Assembly: GCA_020747015.1 (NCBI GenBank)
Contig: JAGTJM010000010.1
Location: 62,001-126,000 of the forward strand
Source of the DNA: Pyrenochaeta sp. MPI-SDFR-AT-0127
Taxonomy: Eukaryota > Ascomycota > Dothideomycetes > Pleosporales > Cucurbitariaceae
DNA: 64,000 nucleotides
Direction: 5' to 3'
Within the stretch, counting starts at the first letter, position 1. The number at the start of each line of letters is the position of its first letter. The position numbers and the translations under genes were made by a program. The notes below the pieces were generated by a model that had not been told where the DNA came from, searched no databases, and saw only the letters and a list, made by a program, of their open reading frames with translations. Positions 1-10,870 of this stretch are shown here, piece by piece.

Positions 1-603
1 TTGATGGCAATCTTCTCACGTCTCTCTTTGGAAAATTTGAATGCTGGTCTTGAGAGTCCCTCTCCGATACCACATGAAAGACCAGGCACAGCAGGCAGTG
101 CCAATGAGCTCCACTTGGGCAGTTTGAACTCTGCGAGTCAAAGTAGCGCAGGTTATCTGGAAAGCACAACGAGTATGACATCCTCGACCTTTGCTTCAAC
201 GCGCTCGCGAGCTACGTCAAATACATCAGCAGGTTCCTTTTCATCCAACCCTTCTGTGCACCCAACCACCAACAATCTCAACCCCGCAAACACAATTAAC
301 CATCTTCATCCTCCACATCAAAGTCACGTTCCGCCCTCTCTACGTCAACAGCCAATGGACAGTGCCAAGGTCACTGAGACCGTTGGTCGCATGCTACAAT
401 GTGTTTCTGTGCTGGTCAGTCTGCAATCTGGTGATGAATCCCAGGACAAGATTGGCAGGGTGAACAAAGAATTGAAATACAACTGGCTTGGTAGGGGCCG
501 CACTGGCAGGCAACGACAAGGGTTCGTTGGCCCTAGCAGCAGGGGTGGAGGCGGAATGTTGAATCTCGCTGCTGGAGGCATCACTGTACCTGGTCTAGCA
601 TAA
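1..603 (+). CDS. C-terminal part of an unrecognised protein (5' end outside window)
   Basis: The reading frame is open from the window edge to a TAA at 601-603, so only about the last 200 residues are visible. The segment is Ser/Thr/Asn-rich and probably disordered (runs such as STTSMTSSTFASTRSRA). A short conserved-looking stretch follows around residues 120-160 (TVGRMLQCVSVLVSL, then NKELKYNWLGRG), and the tail is Gly/Arg-rich. I do not recognise a family. The ATG near base 4 should not be taken as the true start. Confidence 0.55.
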   Translation: MMAIFSRLSLENLNAGLESPSPIPHERPGTAGSANELHLGSLNSASQSSAGYLESTTSMTSSTFASTRSRATSNTSAGSFSSNPSVHPTTNNLNPANTINHLHPPHQSHVPPSLRQQPMDSAKVTETVGRMLQCVSVLVSLQSGDESQDKIGRVNKELKYNWLGRGRTGRQRQGFVGPSSRGGGGMLNLAAGGITVPGLA

Positions 604-1116
604 CGCAGAGCTTACTGTATTGTATTCATGTTATATTCACACTAGTAGTGTGAAATGTGCTTGTAAACCGGGATCTCAAAAACTGGCGTTTCATCATTGT
701 CTTGTTTTCAAAATTCATTGGGCGCGGGGAGTCGCACTGGGAGGCATATACATTGTCGAGACGGAGTGGGGCTGGACAAAGGCGTTTTGATTCAAATGTC
801 AGCACGCGTACAGTCAACAGGGAATATCAAATGGTCTCTCTCACTGTTGGACAAAACACAATAGTCTAGTAGCGCAGAATGAACAACATGAAAAGATTTG
901 TAATATTGCCTCTCCCTGAGAAGAAACCTAGCTGATGACTTGAATTTTCGAGTCATTCTTCTACCTCTCTTCTGACTGCCCATGATCGCTTGTTTCTTCG
1001 CTCAGCCATTCAATTTCCAAGTGCACCTCAAATATTCAGGATCAAAGTATGATATTGGGCATCAGCGCCATCCAACACAAGGGCCAACCTCACTAACCCA
1101 CCCAGGACAATCCACG
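604..1116. other. Intergenic, nothing recognised
   Basis: Convergent spacer between the partial gene ending at 603 and the minus-strand gene ending at 1117. The small ORFs here (626-983) show no family features. It presumably holds the two 3' untranslated regions. Confidence 0.5.
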
Positions 1117-1644
1117 TCAGGTGTCTGAACTGAACGTCTTTTGGACCTTTCTTCTGAGCTTTTGAGGCAGTCCCTTTATCGTCTTCGGCATCGCATCGCT
1201 AGAGCGTCCCTCTTCACCCTCCAACTCGTCCTTGTTGAGCTGCTCCTCCTTCACGAACGTATCAAATGTGTGCTTTTCATTGCAGTCCTTCGTCTTCCCC
1301 TCGTTAGACCCAACGCCGCGAACACCACCAACATCCGTCGAGCCATCCAAAGTATTACCAGTCTCTACCTCAGCATCGACGTCCCGTTCACTTTGTACAT
1401 GTTTGGCTGCTTCAGATGTATCTGGGTCGCATACCGTCCAAGATCCTGTTGCGGTGGTCATGTCGTTGCTGATCCCGGGCCGAACATAGAGAGGACCAGA
1501 TATATGAGGAACGTGAACATTGCTGAGAGCTACATGGCGTACGTGGTGCTTCTTTCTTGGCGGACTGGGGCGCGACTTGTCTTTGCGTAGTCCCGTGTCC
1601 GACAGTGGGTACGTTTTCGATTCAATCTCGTTCTCTTCGGCCAT
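1117..1644 (-). CDS. Small hydrophilic hypothetical protein
   Basis: Single-exon ORF of 175 codons starting with ATGGCCGAAGAG. The protein is highly charged and probably disordered: a basic patch near residues 20-40 (RPSPPRKKHHVRHV), an acidic middle and a Lys-rich C-terminus (KGLPQKLRRKVQKTF). No signal peptide or membrane segment is visible and I recognise no domain. An antisense ORF of 149 codons overlaps it but is less protein-like. It is probably a lineage-restricted gene. Confidence 0.45.
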   Translation of the reverse strand: MAEENEIESKTYPLSDTGLRKDKSRPSPPRKKHHVRHVALSNVHVPHISGPLYVRPGISNDMTTATGSWTVCDPDTSEAAKHVQSERDVDAEVETGNTLDGSTDVGGVRGVGSNEGKTKDCNEKHTFDTFVKEEQLNKDELEGEEGRSSDAMPKTIKGLPQKLRRKVQKTFSSDT

Positions 1645-2615
1645 GCTTGTGACGAGGGAAAGCGGTGGGGGTGAAGGGCAAGTATGAATACGGGCAGTGA
1701 ACGTGTATGAGACACCTAAGCGAGTCGTAGGTTTGGCAAGTGAATGTAGAATTGCTCAGAAACATGGCATGCGTAAGGAAATTTATATATCTTTCCCTAC
1801 GGCGTAAGTAACGCCTGCTGCTTGTCGAAACGTTGACTGAATATGGCAATGATTGTCAGGCATATTTGGCGATTGCGCCTCGTCCATGTTTACGTTATGG
1901 TATTCTTGGTTGCTTCTTACACCTCTCTAGAAGGTCCTCAGTGGGTGTTCCTCACACCTACTGCTTCAGCAAAAGATCCTTTGGACGGCTACGTGAGCTC
2001 CATTGCAGTTAACGCACACACATACACATGTATAACAACAAACAACAAATTCATTTCCAAGGTCTTATTCAATCTCTCAAAAATGGGAACCAACTCCAGC
2101 CTCATGTTTGACCCATATAAACCAGCATTTGCTCTTGTTTGCCCCTTGATATTCTGACACATAATTCTAGCATGGACAATGGATAAACTCATATTATAGC
2201 TCGGGTGCCCTCCTTCTAAGATTCTGCGATGCTTGGAGGTTCAACTTCTCGGAGTTTCACATTCTTGAGGTTCACACGTTTGGAGAATTACGCACGCTTA
2301 GGTTTCGGGTTCTTGTATGCGTCCATGTATGTATGTATGTTTATTTCGTACAAGTAGAGGTAGAAACCTCATGGATACGTGTGTAGAACGGACGAGTTTT
2401 CTGATCTAGCTAAGTGAGGATACATCACCATGCTTGGCGACCACGTAGCATTTGTATACTTGAAATCATTACATAGCTACATCATTGCGTGCTCCCTGTT
2501 ATCAAATTGATGAAATTCCCTTGGTCGGTACGATGGATTTAAGTTTACCCCTCAACTGATTGGTTGCAGGCAACAGAGTGTAGCGGCGCGGAAGATGCCG
2601 AACATTTGTGAAATC
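1645..2615. other. Intergenic, no supported gene
   Basis: AT-richer spacer with a short (ATGT)n tract near 2324-2340. A 104-codon plus-strand ORF at 1843-2157 has no recognisable features and is not called. Confidence 0.45.
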
Positions 2616-2993
2616 TCATAGCTTTTGAAGGTTCCTTTGGAAGACTACTATGTCTCCAGGGCGAATTTCCCTATGCAAAAGAGCTCTTTGTAGTCTTCCA
2701 GAGGACGTAAGTCGCTCTGAACTACAGAGTCTTCTATCCGGACCAAGCCACCCGATCCCTTTATAAAGAACAATTGAAATATCTGGTATAGCTGCAATGA
2801 CACTGGTCGGGCAATTTTGAACCATGGAAGCTAGGTCTTCAAGTAAAATTTTGTTGAAGAGTTCTGGCAAAGGTAAGTCATTGCAGACTCGTTTTCTAGA
2901 ACCGGCTGTGGTGAACCGTGGATCTGTCTCAACGGTGGCCTGAGTATTATCACCAGCATATATAATTGCTGTCGTGCTCTATCTTTTCTTCAT
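2616..2993 (-). pseudogene. Interrupted protein-like ORF (possible decayed gene or terminal exon)
   Basis: On the minus strand a frame is open from 2978 to the TGA at 2616 (120 residues). It reads like a folded protein: residues such as LPLPELFNKILLEDLASM, then IAAIPDISIVLYKGIGW, then REIRPGDIVVFQ. There is no ATG at its start. In the same frame an ATG lies at 2993, but a TAG at 2979-2981 follows four codons later. It may be a pseudogene with an early stop, or the last exon of a spliced gene whose other exons I cannot place. Upstream it runs towards the 5' region of the opposite-strand gene at 3091. The family is not recognised. Confidence 0.3.
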
Positions 2994-3090
2994 TAAATTT
3001 TTTCAAGATTATTCTGCGCTCGCCGTCTTCCATACACGCTATACGATCACAGTCTTCCTCAACCATCCAATACCACTACCTAAAATTAAT

Positions 3091-3504
3091 ATGTCTCTAA
3101 CATTGAATTCCTTTCGAACAATTGCCCATGCCTCGACTACGGGAGGGGCATCTGCTCTTTCAATCGGGGCATCGAAGCTCGGTCGAACAGTTTTGTATCC
3201 GCTACGCCGAAGTAGCTTCTCAACAGTCGTCCAGCGAAACGCGCGAAAAGCAGTGACTGTGCCACAAAAATTGCCGGCCCATCGAATGCGACAACGATAT
3301 CGCGTAAAACACAGATTTGCCTGGCCGGCAAATCAACAAAAGCCAAGAAAATTGGCTGCAAAAGCCTATAGAGCCGATCAGTCTGGTCGGTTAGGGTTTT
3401 GGCAAGGGTTCAATGAGGCGTTTTGGCCTTTTCTTTTCGCTTTTCTTTACGTAGATTTTTGTAACAGGTCCGTAAAGATTAAGAAAAAATCTCAGGTAAA
3501 GTAG
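3091..3504 (+). CDS. Small basic protein, probably mitochondrial, single membrane segment
   Basis: 137-residue ORF. I chose the ATG at 3091 (context AATTAATATG) over the longer in-frame reading from 2974 because the protein then begins with a plausible mitochondrial presequence, rich in Ser, Arg and Thr and nearly free of acidic residues. A very basic middle (HRMRQRYRVKHRFAW) is followed by one hydrophobic segment near residues 108-125 (FNEAFWPFLFAFLYVDF) and a Lys-rich tail (KIKKKSQVK). This looks like a small mitochondrial inner-membrane protein, but no family is recognised. Confidence 0.5.
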   Translation: MSLTLNSFRTIAHASTTGGASALSIGASKLGRTVLYPLRRSSFSTVVQRNARKAVTVPQKLPAHRMRQRYRVKHRFAWPANQQKPRKLAAKAYRADQSGRLGFWQGFNEAFWPFLFAFLYVDFCNRSVKIKKKSQVK

Positions 3505-3776
3505 TGGCTAACTCTAAAAATTCAGTTCAGCGGCCAAATCCAGTTCGGAAACGAACGGTCCACAAGATGGGAGTAGTAGGTCTTCAATTTTGATTGAAAG
3601 TCTCTGACACTATCTTACGATTCCATGTGTGATATAACGAGTCATTTTGTGTCCAACTATTGAGCGCCAGGACAATAATGAGCAGGGTGCAATACAAGAT
3701 ATCAGCAATTTGCAAAAGCTCTAGCAAAAAGGTATTGACAGACTTGGACATATTAGCATGTTAACAGTGTGCAGCC

Positions 3777-4919
3777 CTAAGCATCCTGCAAACCCTGATG
3801 TAATGGAGAACGCTTTCGCATAGCTGGCATGGAAGGCATCTTGCTCAAGCGATAACGAGAAGATTTGGATCCGTCTAAAGGTAAGTTCTCCATGGCTTTG
3901 GCTGTCTTTGGCTTCATTGCATTCTCCGAGCCACGAAACACCTCGCCCTTTCCAGATTTGTGCGGAGCAAGGAAAGAATCAAAGGTAACCTCGGGGTTAT
4001 GCTGGAACGGGAGGATCTCCACCGACAAATTGCTGCGAACTCGGCTAGAAGAAGCAGAAGAAGGTGCCGAGAAATGCAGTGGCGAAGGACGGTCAGGAGC
4101 TCGAATAATTGGGTGCGTTGAGCGAGAGAGATACTCGTCGTTACTCACAGTCCGAGAGTGGGTGTGATGCTCTTGAAGAGTTTGGTCAGCCACGATCGGA
4201 GGGAGTAATGAGACAGGTGGAAATTGTTGGGTTGGTGCACTCGAGGCACGGAGGTCATACATTGACTTGGAGCCATGCTGAAGCTGCGTGTAAAGTGACT
4301 CCTCCTCCTCCTTCTTTGCCTGGTCAATCGCTGCTACCTTGTTGCAAGGCAGTTTGGTAAATTGGCGTACCTTGTCTGCCATCTTAGAGACCATGCTCTG
4401 TTGATATTTTTTCTTGTGTTCGACATCTGCTTTCATGGGTGTCTTGTTCAACTTGTCTAGACCAAGCGGCTCAAGTTCTTTTCGAGACTCGCGATAAGTG
4501 ACCATGTCCTTTTGCGTCCACTCCCGCAAGTTGTGGTTACTCTCACCTTCAGTCAGAGCTTGCCTGTCCTCGTAAGACAGAGCATGGGCGTAGTAGCGGG
4601 ATTTCGTTGCTCGTGGTCGAGTAGGAAGATCTTGTAGTGAAGGTCTGCGATCTTGCGATGGCGAGCTAGAGGTTTGTTGACACTGCTCCATGTTGCTTGT
4701 CATCGTATCTGGCATGTCAGGAGATGGTTCTTTTACCTCTGTGTTTATACTTTGCTGGGAGTCACTGTTCAGTGCGTCTGCAATCAATTGATGACCAGAC
4801 TGAACTGCATTGAAAACACTCATTGAAGATCGTGGTGACTGTCTTGGTAACTGTGGTGAATGAGAAATCCTCCCACTTTCACTGATCTTCTCCGAAGCCA
4901 AAGGCCGCGAAAAGTTCAT
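3777..4919 (-). CDS. Hypothetical Ser/Pro-rich protein, 380 residues
   Basis: Unspliced ORF. The in-frame ATG at 4919 (MNFSRPLAS) is taken as the start. The frame stays open to 4988, but only from a TTG directly after an acceptor-like TTGCAG, so a short upstream exon is possible. The N-terminal third is Ser/Pro/Gln-rich and disordered. The middle (roughly residues 110-220) is charged, helical and Lys/Glu-rich, with LREWTQKDMVTYRESRKEL and DQAKKEEEESLYTQL. The C-terminus is Ser/Arg/Met-rich. No domain, signal peptide or membrane segment is recognised. Confidence 0.5.
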   Translation of the reverse strand: MNFSRPLASEKISESGRISHSPQLPRQSPRSSMSVFNAVQSGHQLIADALNSDSQQSINTEVKEPSPDMPDTMTSNMEQCQQTSSSPSQDRRPSLQDLPTRPRATKSRYYAHALSYEDRQALTEGESNHNLREWTQKDMVTYRESRKELEPLGLDKLNKTPMKADVEHKKKYQQSMVSKMADKVRQFTKLPCNKVAAIDQAKKEEEESLYTQLQHGSKSMYDLRASSAPTQQFPPVSLLPPIVADQTLQEHHTHSRTVSNDEYLSRSTHPIIRAPDRPSPLHFSAPSSASSSRVRSNLSVEILPFQHNPEVTFDSFLAPHKSGKGEVFRGSENAMKPKTAKAMENLPLDGSKSSRYRLSKMPSMPAMRKRSPLHQGLQDA

Positions 4920-5998
4920 CCTTAGAACTCCTTGACTGTATTGCCGGCAGCAGGGTGGAAGCACAAATACTTCAAGATTCGACTGCAAGTTGAACTTTGA
5001 TTATGATAATGGCCTGTGCCTCGAGTGCAAACAGGAGCTGAGAGCTAATGCTGCTTGATGCTGGAGGGAATAAGTGGTCCATTGGACAAACGCTTTATGG
5101 GCCGCACATGGATGCATTGTGAAAATACACTGGCTCGCTGAGTGCACATATTGCGCTCGGGCCAGGAACAACACAGCTTCACAGTGATCGTGAGAGCAAG
5201 TCCTGTAACGAAGGCGTACTTCCTGGTGAAATATGGATATGTAAATTGGTCGATTCGACAATCGTTCGGGATTGTATCTGAGTCTATTGGGGTATCTTTC
5301 AATGTCTTAACGTTAAGAAAAAATGCGCTATGCTGTTCCGCAAAATGCTTTGCTGTCTCTTCTCCTCTTTGTTCCGATTACTCTCTCCTAGCTCTTTGTG
5401 TTCTCCATTTCCCACCTTCTCTTCAGCCCCGATCTTCTTCTCACCATCCACCAACCACTGCTCAAATCAGCTTCCATTTTTCAATTCCATCCTTGTCTTT
5501 GCCTCGTCCATTGCCATTGTTTGAGCAAATTTAGAGGAATTGCTCTCTATCAGAAGGTACTTTGCAAATATCTTCCGGTCCATAAAAGTGGATGTTTCTG
5601 CACTCATCAACCCTGAGTTTCTGCTATAGGTCGCTGTCATTTCCCAAGTTTTGCAGCCAGGGGCAAGGAGTATTAGCTGTCGCTGCATGGTATGTATCTA
5701 TCACAAGCACCGGGTTTGTGGATTTTGTCGATGCTGAAGTTATGCGTGGTTGTTCAAGTGTAGGCCCACTGGAAGAGACCGAGCAGCATAACGGCAGTGG
5801 CCAAGTAGGGCGATGCAAGGGGTCCGACCCGAGTCCCGAATGACGTCGTTGGATTGTAAGCAGGCCTGTGGCTACGTTAGCATTACATTCTCTACATCTT
5901 CGATCTGTCTCGCTCGATGTGGCGCTGGTGATCGGAATGCAATCTTCTTGCCATGCAGCCACGCGACTAGATTACCCAGAGTATGGAGACGGAGGGAC
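4920..5998. other. Intergenic, no supported gene
   Basis: Spacer between two minus-strand genes. It contains a pyrimidine-rich stretch on the plus strand (about 5340-5530). The C-terminal end of the downstream esterase overlaps a good donor-like sequence (CAGTAAGT at its stop codon), so a further 3' exon is conceivable. The read-in frame gives a complete esterase without it. Confidence 0.4.
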
Positions 5999-7620
5999 TT
6001 ACTGTTTTAAATGTAACCCCATATCATCGATGATATCGCACCTTGCCCACTCTTCGTCACTCACGTCTTCCATGTGCACCACATTATTATCGTTGAACTC
6101 GAGCCTCTTCCCATCGCTGGCGCTAAACTCCTGCCATTCTGGGCTCTCCAGCTCTTCTCCCTTCGCCACCAAGTACTCTGCAGCATACTTGTTCGGATCA
6201 TAGCTCCTGATAAAACTCGCCCAGTAGGCTTGAATGAAGACGCCGGCGGCGGTAGTCGCGTTGTTCCAGATGGGTAGCAGTTCGGCGACATGCGACGCGG
6301 TGCCGACATTCCAGCGATACTGCCAGGTTGGGTAAGTGTTGTTGAGGGCGTATGTGGAAGAGATGTTGAGGCCAGGGCAGTTGTATCGGATATGGCCGTA
6401 GATGTCGGAGGCGAGCTGGCGCCAGCGTGCGTCCTGAGCATTAGCAGGCGGACTCTTCCATGCCTGGCTAATCTGACGCCAGTTAACGGATGGAAATTGA
6501 TCCTTGATGAATTCTTGAGCTCGAGCCAGCGATGCAATATTCTTGGGTGTGAAGTTGATGCCCTCGTTCGTTGTGTCGCCGAAGATGGTGGGAACCTTGA
6601 GGAAGTGACCGGCTTTGAGCTCATTGTAGGTATAATCAGCAATGAAGTCGTAGTCCAAAGTTGGATTCCAAAAGTAAATGGGTGGATTCTTGGCGCCAGG
6701 GAAAGGTCGCTTCAGTGTCCGTACTGCCTTCTGGAAAGTCACGGCGTCCAAAGAGGTCATACATGCGAGGTCAGCACAGCCCGTCTCTGTCCGTAGAGCA
6801 TCGTACTGCCATTGACTGTTCTCGACGTCACGCAAAGGCGGAAATGCAGCAGATTCGGCGGCAGCGGCGTGGAACAGGTTGTCATCTCGGCCACCATAAG
6901 CTGTCAACTGGAGAACGACTGAGCCACCACCAGCGCTGGCTCCACCCAAGGTTACGTGGCCCGGATTACCACCAAATTGTTGGATGTGTTTCTGCACCCA
7001 CTTGAGCGCTTGTCTTTGGTCCTTCAGTCCGTTATTAAAGGTCAAGGTTTTGTCGGCAGCGATCTCACGCCCAGCGAGGAAACCATAGGGTCCGACTCGG
7101 TAGTTGAAATTGACAACGACCATGTTGTCATCGCCGGCGTCGATCAGGTCCGCTCCATTGTAGTTCGCATTGCCATTGACATTAAAGCCGCCGCCTTGAA
7201 TGAAGACGTAGACTGGCAGATTACTCTCATTTGTAGCTCTTGAGGGCGAAAACACATTGATAAACAGACAGTCTTCTGAGTGATCCCCCCCGAACTCTGC
7301 GGTGAGATTGCTTCCAGAGCCAATACACAGGGGCCCAAACTACGCTTGTGTCAATTCTGAGTTGATGGAAAGGGGCAAGTCTCGTGGCGTACCTTGGAAG
7401 CATCCACCACGTTGGGTTCATGGAGGGGGTCTTGCGGTGCAGTAAAGCGCAGTCCGTCTACGCGGGACACACTCCGCGCATAACGCATGCCTGCCCAGCG
7501 CAAGACACCGTTGCCGATATCTTTTCCTTGGTACCGCGCATAGCCAAGGTCGACGGTCTCGTTGACTGCTACTGCATACTGCGCGAAGAGAGCTGCGCAG
7601 AGCAGCAGGTGCAACATCAC
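5999..7620 (-). CDS. Secreted type-B carboxylesterase/lipase
   Basis: Alpha/beta-hydrolase of the type-B carboxylesterase (COesterase) family, predicted to hydrolyse esters outside the cell. Two exons, 7620-7393 and 7339-5999, flank a 53-nt intron (AAG|GTACGC ... CGTAG|TTT), giving 521 residues, usual for fungal members. The N-terminus (MMLHLLLCAALFAQYAVAV) is a signal peptide. The family Cys appears in HSEDCLFINV near residue 100 and the oxyanion motif as QGGGF. The nucleophile motif is GGASAGGG (Ser near 212), where many members have GESAGG. The acid is likely in TTNEGIN and the His in ASHVAEL. Several N-glycosylation sequons are present. The substrate cannot be read from sequence. Confidence 0.88.
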
Positions 7621-9963
7621 TCACGCGTTGGTGAGTACAGAGGCCTCCAAGTGATAATAGGAGTCGATGGTTCCGAATTCGGTAGTGGTTGACAGTCGCC
7701 CGACCGGGTGGTCCTCGGTCACCAATAGGAGTAACGCTGGGACGAGCAATGCCAATGCGGACTGTTCAAGGACGACAACAAACAAGTCGAGCCAAATCGA
7801 ACTCCCGACGAAAGCATCATAGCCTCATGGTTGTAGTGTTCGGATCAGAGAAAAAGCCTACTTGTGTCAATTAATTATTCGAACCCGAGGATCTGCGGAA
7901 TACGAACTCGTAGTGGGGACGGGAGTCATTGGCCAAAGCAGTGGGGGACAAGGCGAAAACGACGAGGTCGGAGAATCTCACAATGCTGCCACGAGGAAGC
8001 CATGGGCACATGGGCGGTGCCACGAGAATATAAGAGGTTTCCGCGCCGCCATCCGTCAGCCTCCAAATGTCGCGCGTGCTGGGCGGTGCCTGACTTCCAG
8101 ACCACCCAGCGTGCATGGCGGCCGGGGCTCCTGGTGGTCTGGGCCTCAGTCAGGAGTCTGCCGAATTGTCCGCAAGCGCGCACTTTGCATCGGCGACTGC
8201 GCCTCCATTGGCCCGAGATGGGCCCCTCGGCGTCGATTTCAATAGTTGCCAGGCAAAGGCCATGGCAGTTTACGAGGTGAAGTTGCATTAGTACCCAGCA
8301 TGAACCGAGTTGGCGACGCTATTGAGGCTATTCAAAGCGCGATACTTGACCATCCTTTGGGCCACGTCAAGTCCCTGCATGTGAATCCTTGATACGATCA
8401 GGTCCCACACGGGGACTATTTTTTTTGGTTATGGGCAAGATCAGCGTGCCAACGTGCCCGCGTGCCTGAAACTGCAAGGCCCGAAATTGAAACAACATCC
8501 CAAGTCTCGTCTGGAGTCATTCGGCGTTTATTCACTGTTTCTCATTGCTGAAGAGTGGACAGACAGGTGTTTCTGGCTCCGCTGTCACCTCGCTGGCCTT
8601 TCTCATTCGCTGCTGCGTCCTGCTTCCAGAAGCACGGTCGTATTCCGGAGAAACTGCTCACATCGCCATACCCGAATGGCGTGTGAAAGCCACTTCGAAG
8701 CGTGCTTGATTGCGGCTAACCCATTGGCCCTAGAGCATCGACATCTAGCCCAGAGAATGATCCCTTCAGGCAACCTTGGGCGCTTTTTTCCGGTCGCTTT
8801 CAATCCTACCTGTGCTACTTTGGAGAACATATCGTGCTTGTTCAAGCTGGCTCTAGCCTCCTGGCCTGTTCAGATTTGCTGTTCTGCTCAAGTTTGGCCT
8901 CCTCTCAACAACACGGCCCAAAACTTTTGGGCGCAGGCGTGTGTCATCGAGGGTAGTCGACAGCACCAGTGTTCCGCTACAGGGCATTGTGCGGATTGCG
9001 GGGTAGCCAACTACCCTGGCAGATTATAGAGCTTTTCACTTGAACAGACATCAAAGAGTGCTCATAGACAACGGGCTGCGGGAAAACTGAAGGGCCGAGG
9101 GAGCCAGGTACTGCAAGCCACCAGGACGCCACCAGCACTACGCAAGAAGTTCCATCACTGCTGGTGTTGCTCGGAACATTGTATGCACCAGAGATCCCAG
9201 ATATGTGTGCAATGTCCTTTTTCGGTCTGCCTCGTCTAGCGAGAATCAGCAGAAGGATTCTGGTCTGGACTTTGATAGACTTTGACAAGTACGGACTCTA
9301 TCCGCATGAGCAAGTTAAGTAAGGTGTGTGGTGCTTCATCATCTCGTATCCGGCACGAGTGTTCCGCGGGCACATCTGAACCTGGCTCTCATTCGATTCG
9401 CTGTGAGCCGCAAGGTTCATGCATAACAGACGAGCCATTATGATCCCCAGGTAACCCAACCCCACTGATATGCACCAGATTTCAAACCTCCAGGTACTCT
9501 CGTCGCCCATTGCATATAAATTCGATCATGCTATGCGTTTCAACTCTCATATAACTATGAGCTCTATTGACACTTAAATTTAAGAACTCTGATTCACTCC
9601 TAACCTTATCATGTCACAGAATTTGTATCAATCAATGAATAAGAATCATGCTTCTTGTAAGTGATACACAGCAGAGTCAAACAGCTCAAAGGCGCATATC
9701 GCATACAAACATCATCACAAAGTTGGCGTCCCTGTGTTCTTACATACTCTACAACCCAAACCCCATTGTTATCCTCCTACAATGTTGTTTACTGTCCTTC
9801 TCTGACATCGTTTATGAGCGACCACTCGTCGACAACCTGCAATTCGTCAAGCCAACTCTTGAAAATTGTTGATTTCCTTGTGGCATACCATTGGTTCCCA
9901 GCAACTATATTTTGTTTCCCAAGACCATAGCAATTTTATTCCACCTCTCCACCTCCCACAAAT
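7621..9963. other. Long intergenic region, no supported gene
   Basis: 2.3 kb between two minus-strand genes. It should contain the esterase promoter near 7621-8300. Overlapping ORFs on both strands at 7862-8288 and a 191-codon plus ORF at 8454-9029 have low-complexity-free but family-less translations with many Cys, His and Trp, as expected from chance frames. No repeat or transposon relic was recognised. Confidence 0.4.
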
Positions 9964-10482
9964 TCAAAAGTCCGTGACCCGCCCGTTATAACTCCAATCC
10001 CCTTGCACTCCCCAGCGAAGCGGCTCGTTCTTTGGACCTCCGACCTCCCCAGTCTTGGGATTAACATCCCCTTCAAATTCTGGAGGCGCACCTCTTCGCA
10101 TGTTAGGATGAAGGTCCTCGCCCTTTTTTATTTCCTTGCCGTTTTCGAATCGTATCTCTGTGCTTGAGTCGGGCGACTGGTTAATTTGTGGACGAGAAGA
10201 CGATGGTGTAGGCGGGGATGTAGAGGAGGAGGGATTCGAGTCGGGTGACTGATTTATCTGCATGCGCTTGTTTGGCCGCTCTGGCGGTGTTGCTGTTTCC
10301 TCACGAGGTGTGCTAAATGCGCCGGTACTTTGCCGCTGGAGTCTCTCAAAGAGTTCCTGCTCTTCTTTGGGAAGACGCGGTGGTGCTGGGCCGCCACCAA
10401 ACGGTGACTGGTAATTGCGGGCTGAGTTGCTAATTGTGCGGCGGGAGAGCTGCCGGGGCAATTGAATAAGTGTGCGACGCAT
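9964..10482 (-). CDS. SDH8: Succinate dehydrogenase assembly factor 4, mitochondrial
   Basis: The C-terminus carries the SDHAF4/Sdh8 signature (formerly DUF1674): NPKTGEVGGPKNEP near residues 145-158, ending GRVTDF. In the family this protein binds flavinylated Sdh1 in the matrix and helps assemble complex II. The start is ATG 10482 (MRRTLIQLPRQLSRRTISNS), which gives a clear mitochondrial presequence; the frame extends further upstream with a less likely ATG at 10572. The product is 172 residues. The linker is unusually long and Ser/Pro-rich and contains two copies of INQSPDS about 20 residues apart, so it is longer than the roughly 100-140 residues of characterised homologues. Confidence 0.88.
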   Translation of the reverse strand: MRRTLIQLPRQLSRRTISNSARNYQSPFGGGPAPPRLPKEEQELFERLQRQSTGAFSTPREETATPPERPNKRMQINQSPDSNPSSSTSPPTPSSSRPQINQSPDSSTEIRFENGKEIKKGEDLHPNMRRGAPPEFEGDVNPKTGEVGGPKNEPLRWGVQGDWSYNGRVTDF

Positions 10483-10870
10483 GGTTAAGGTGTTTTTGGA
10501 GCAAAGCTGAATCTGTGATGATCTGTGTAAAAGCTTTGTTGTTCCAAAAAACGTGGTGGCAGTGGAGATCAAAGGCGAAGTGGAAGCTTAAGAGCATTCA
10601 TCATTGTCGATCTGGGCCGCGGCGTGCGGAGCCAATCGGAGGCTTCAAGTGGCGACGGAAGTGCGACTGGAAGCAGTCATCACTCTTCTTATTGCTTGTG
10701 CCCATTCTCAGAATTGATGATCCAAATGTTTTGTATTATCTAAGTCACCCAGTGCGCTGTCGCTCTGACTTTTGGAGAAAAAGTGGAAGCTTTCGCTGAA
10801 CGCCCGCCCATCAGCCCAGTAGCCCTTGCCTCGAAACGCCAGGCTATCTTACACAAACATCCACAAGTAC

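Noticed and set aside
5624..5962. 112-codon minus-strand ORF as an extra 3' exon of the carboxylesterase
   Set aside because: A GTAAGT overlaps the esterase stop codon, but the enzyme is already complete at TAA 5999 and the ORF has no family similarity.
7862..9029. ORFs of 120-191 codons between the esterase and SDH8
   Set aside because: No conserved motifs, rich in Cys/Trp/His as in chance frames, and overlapping ORFs on both strands.
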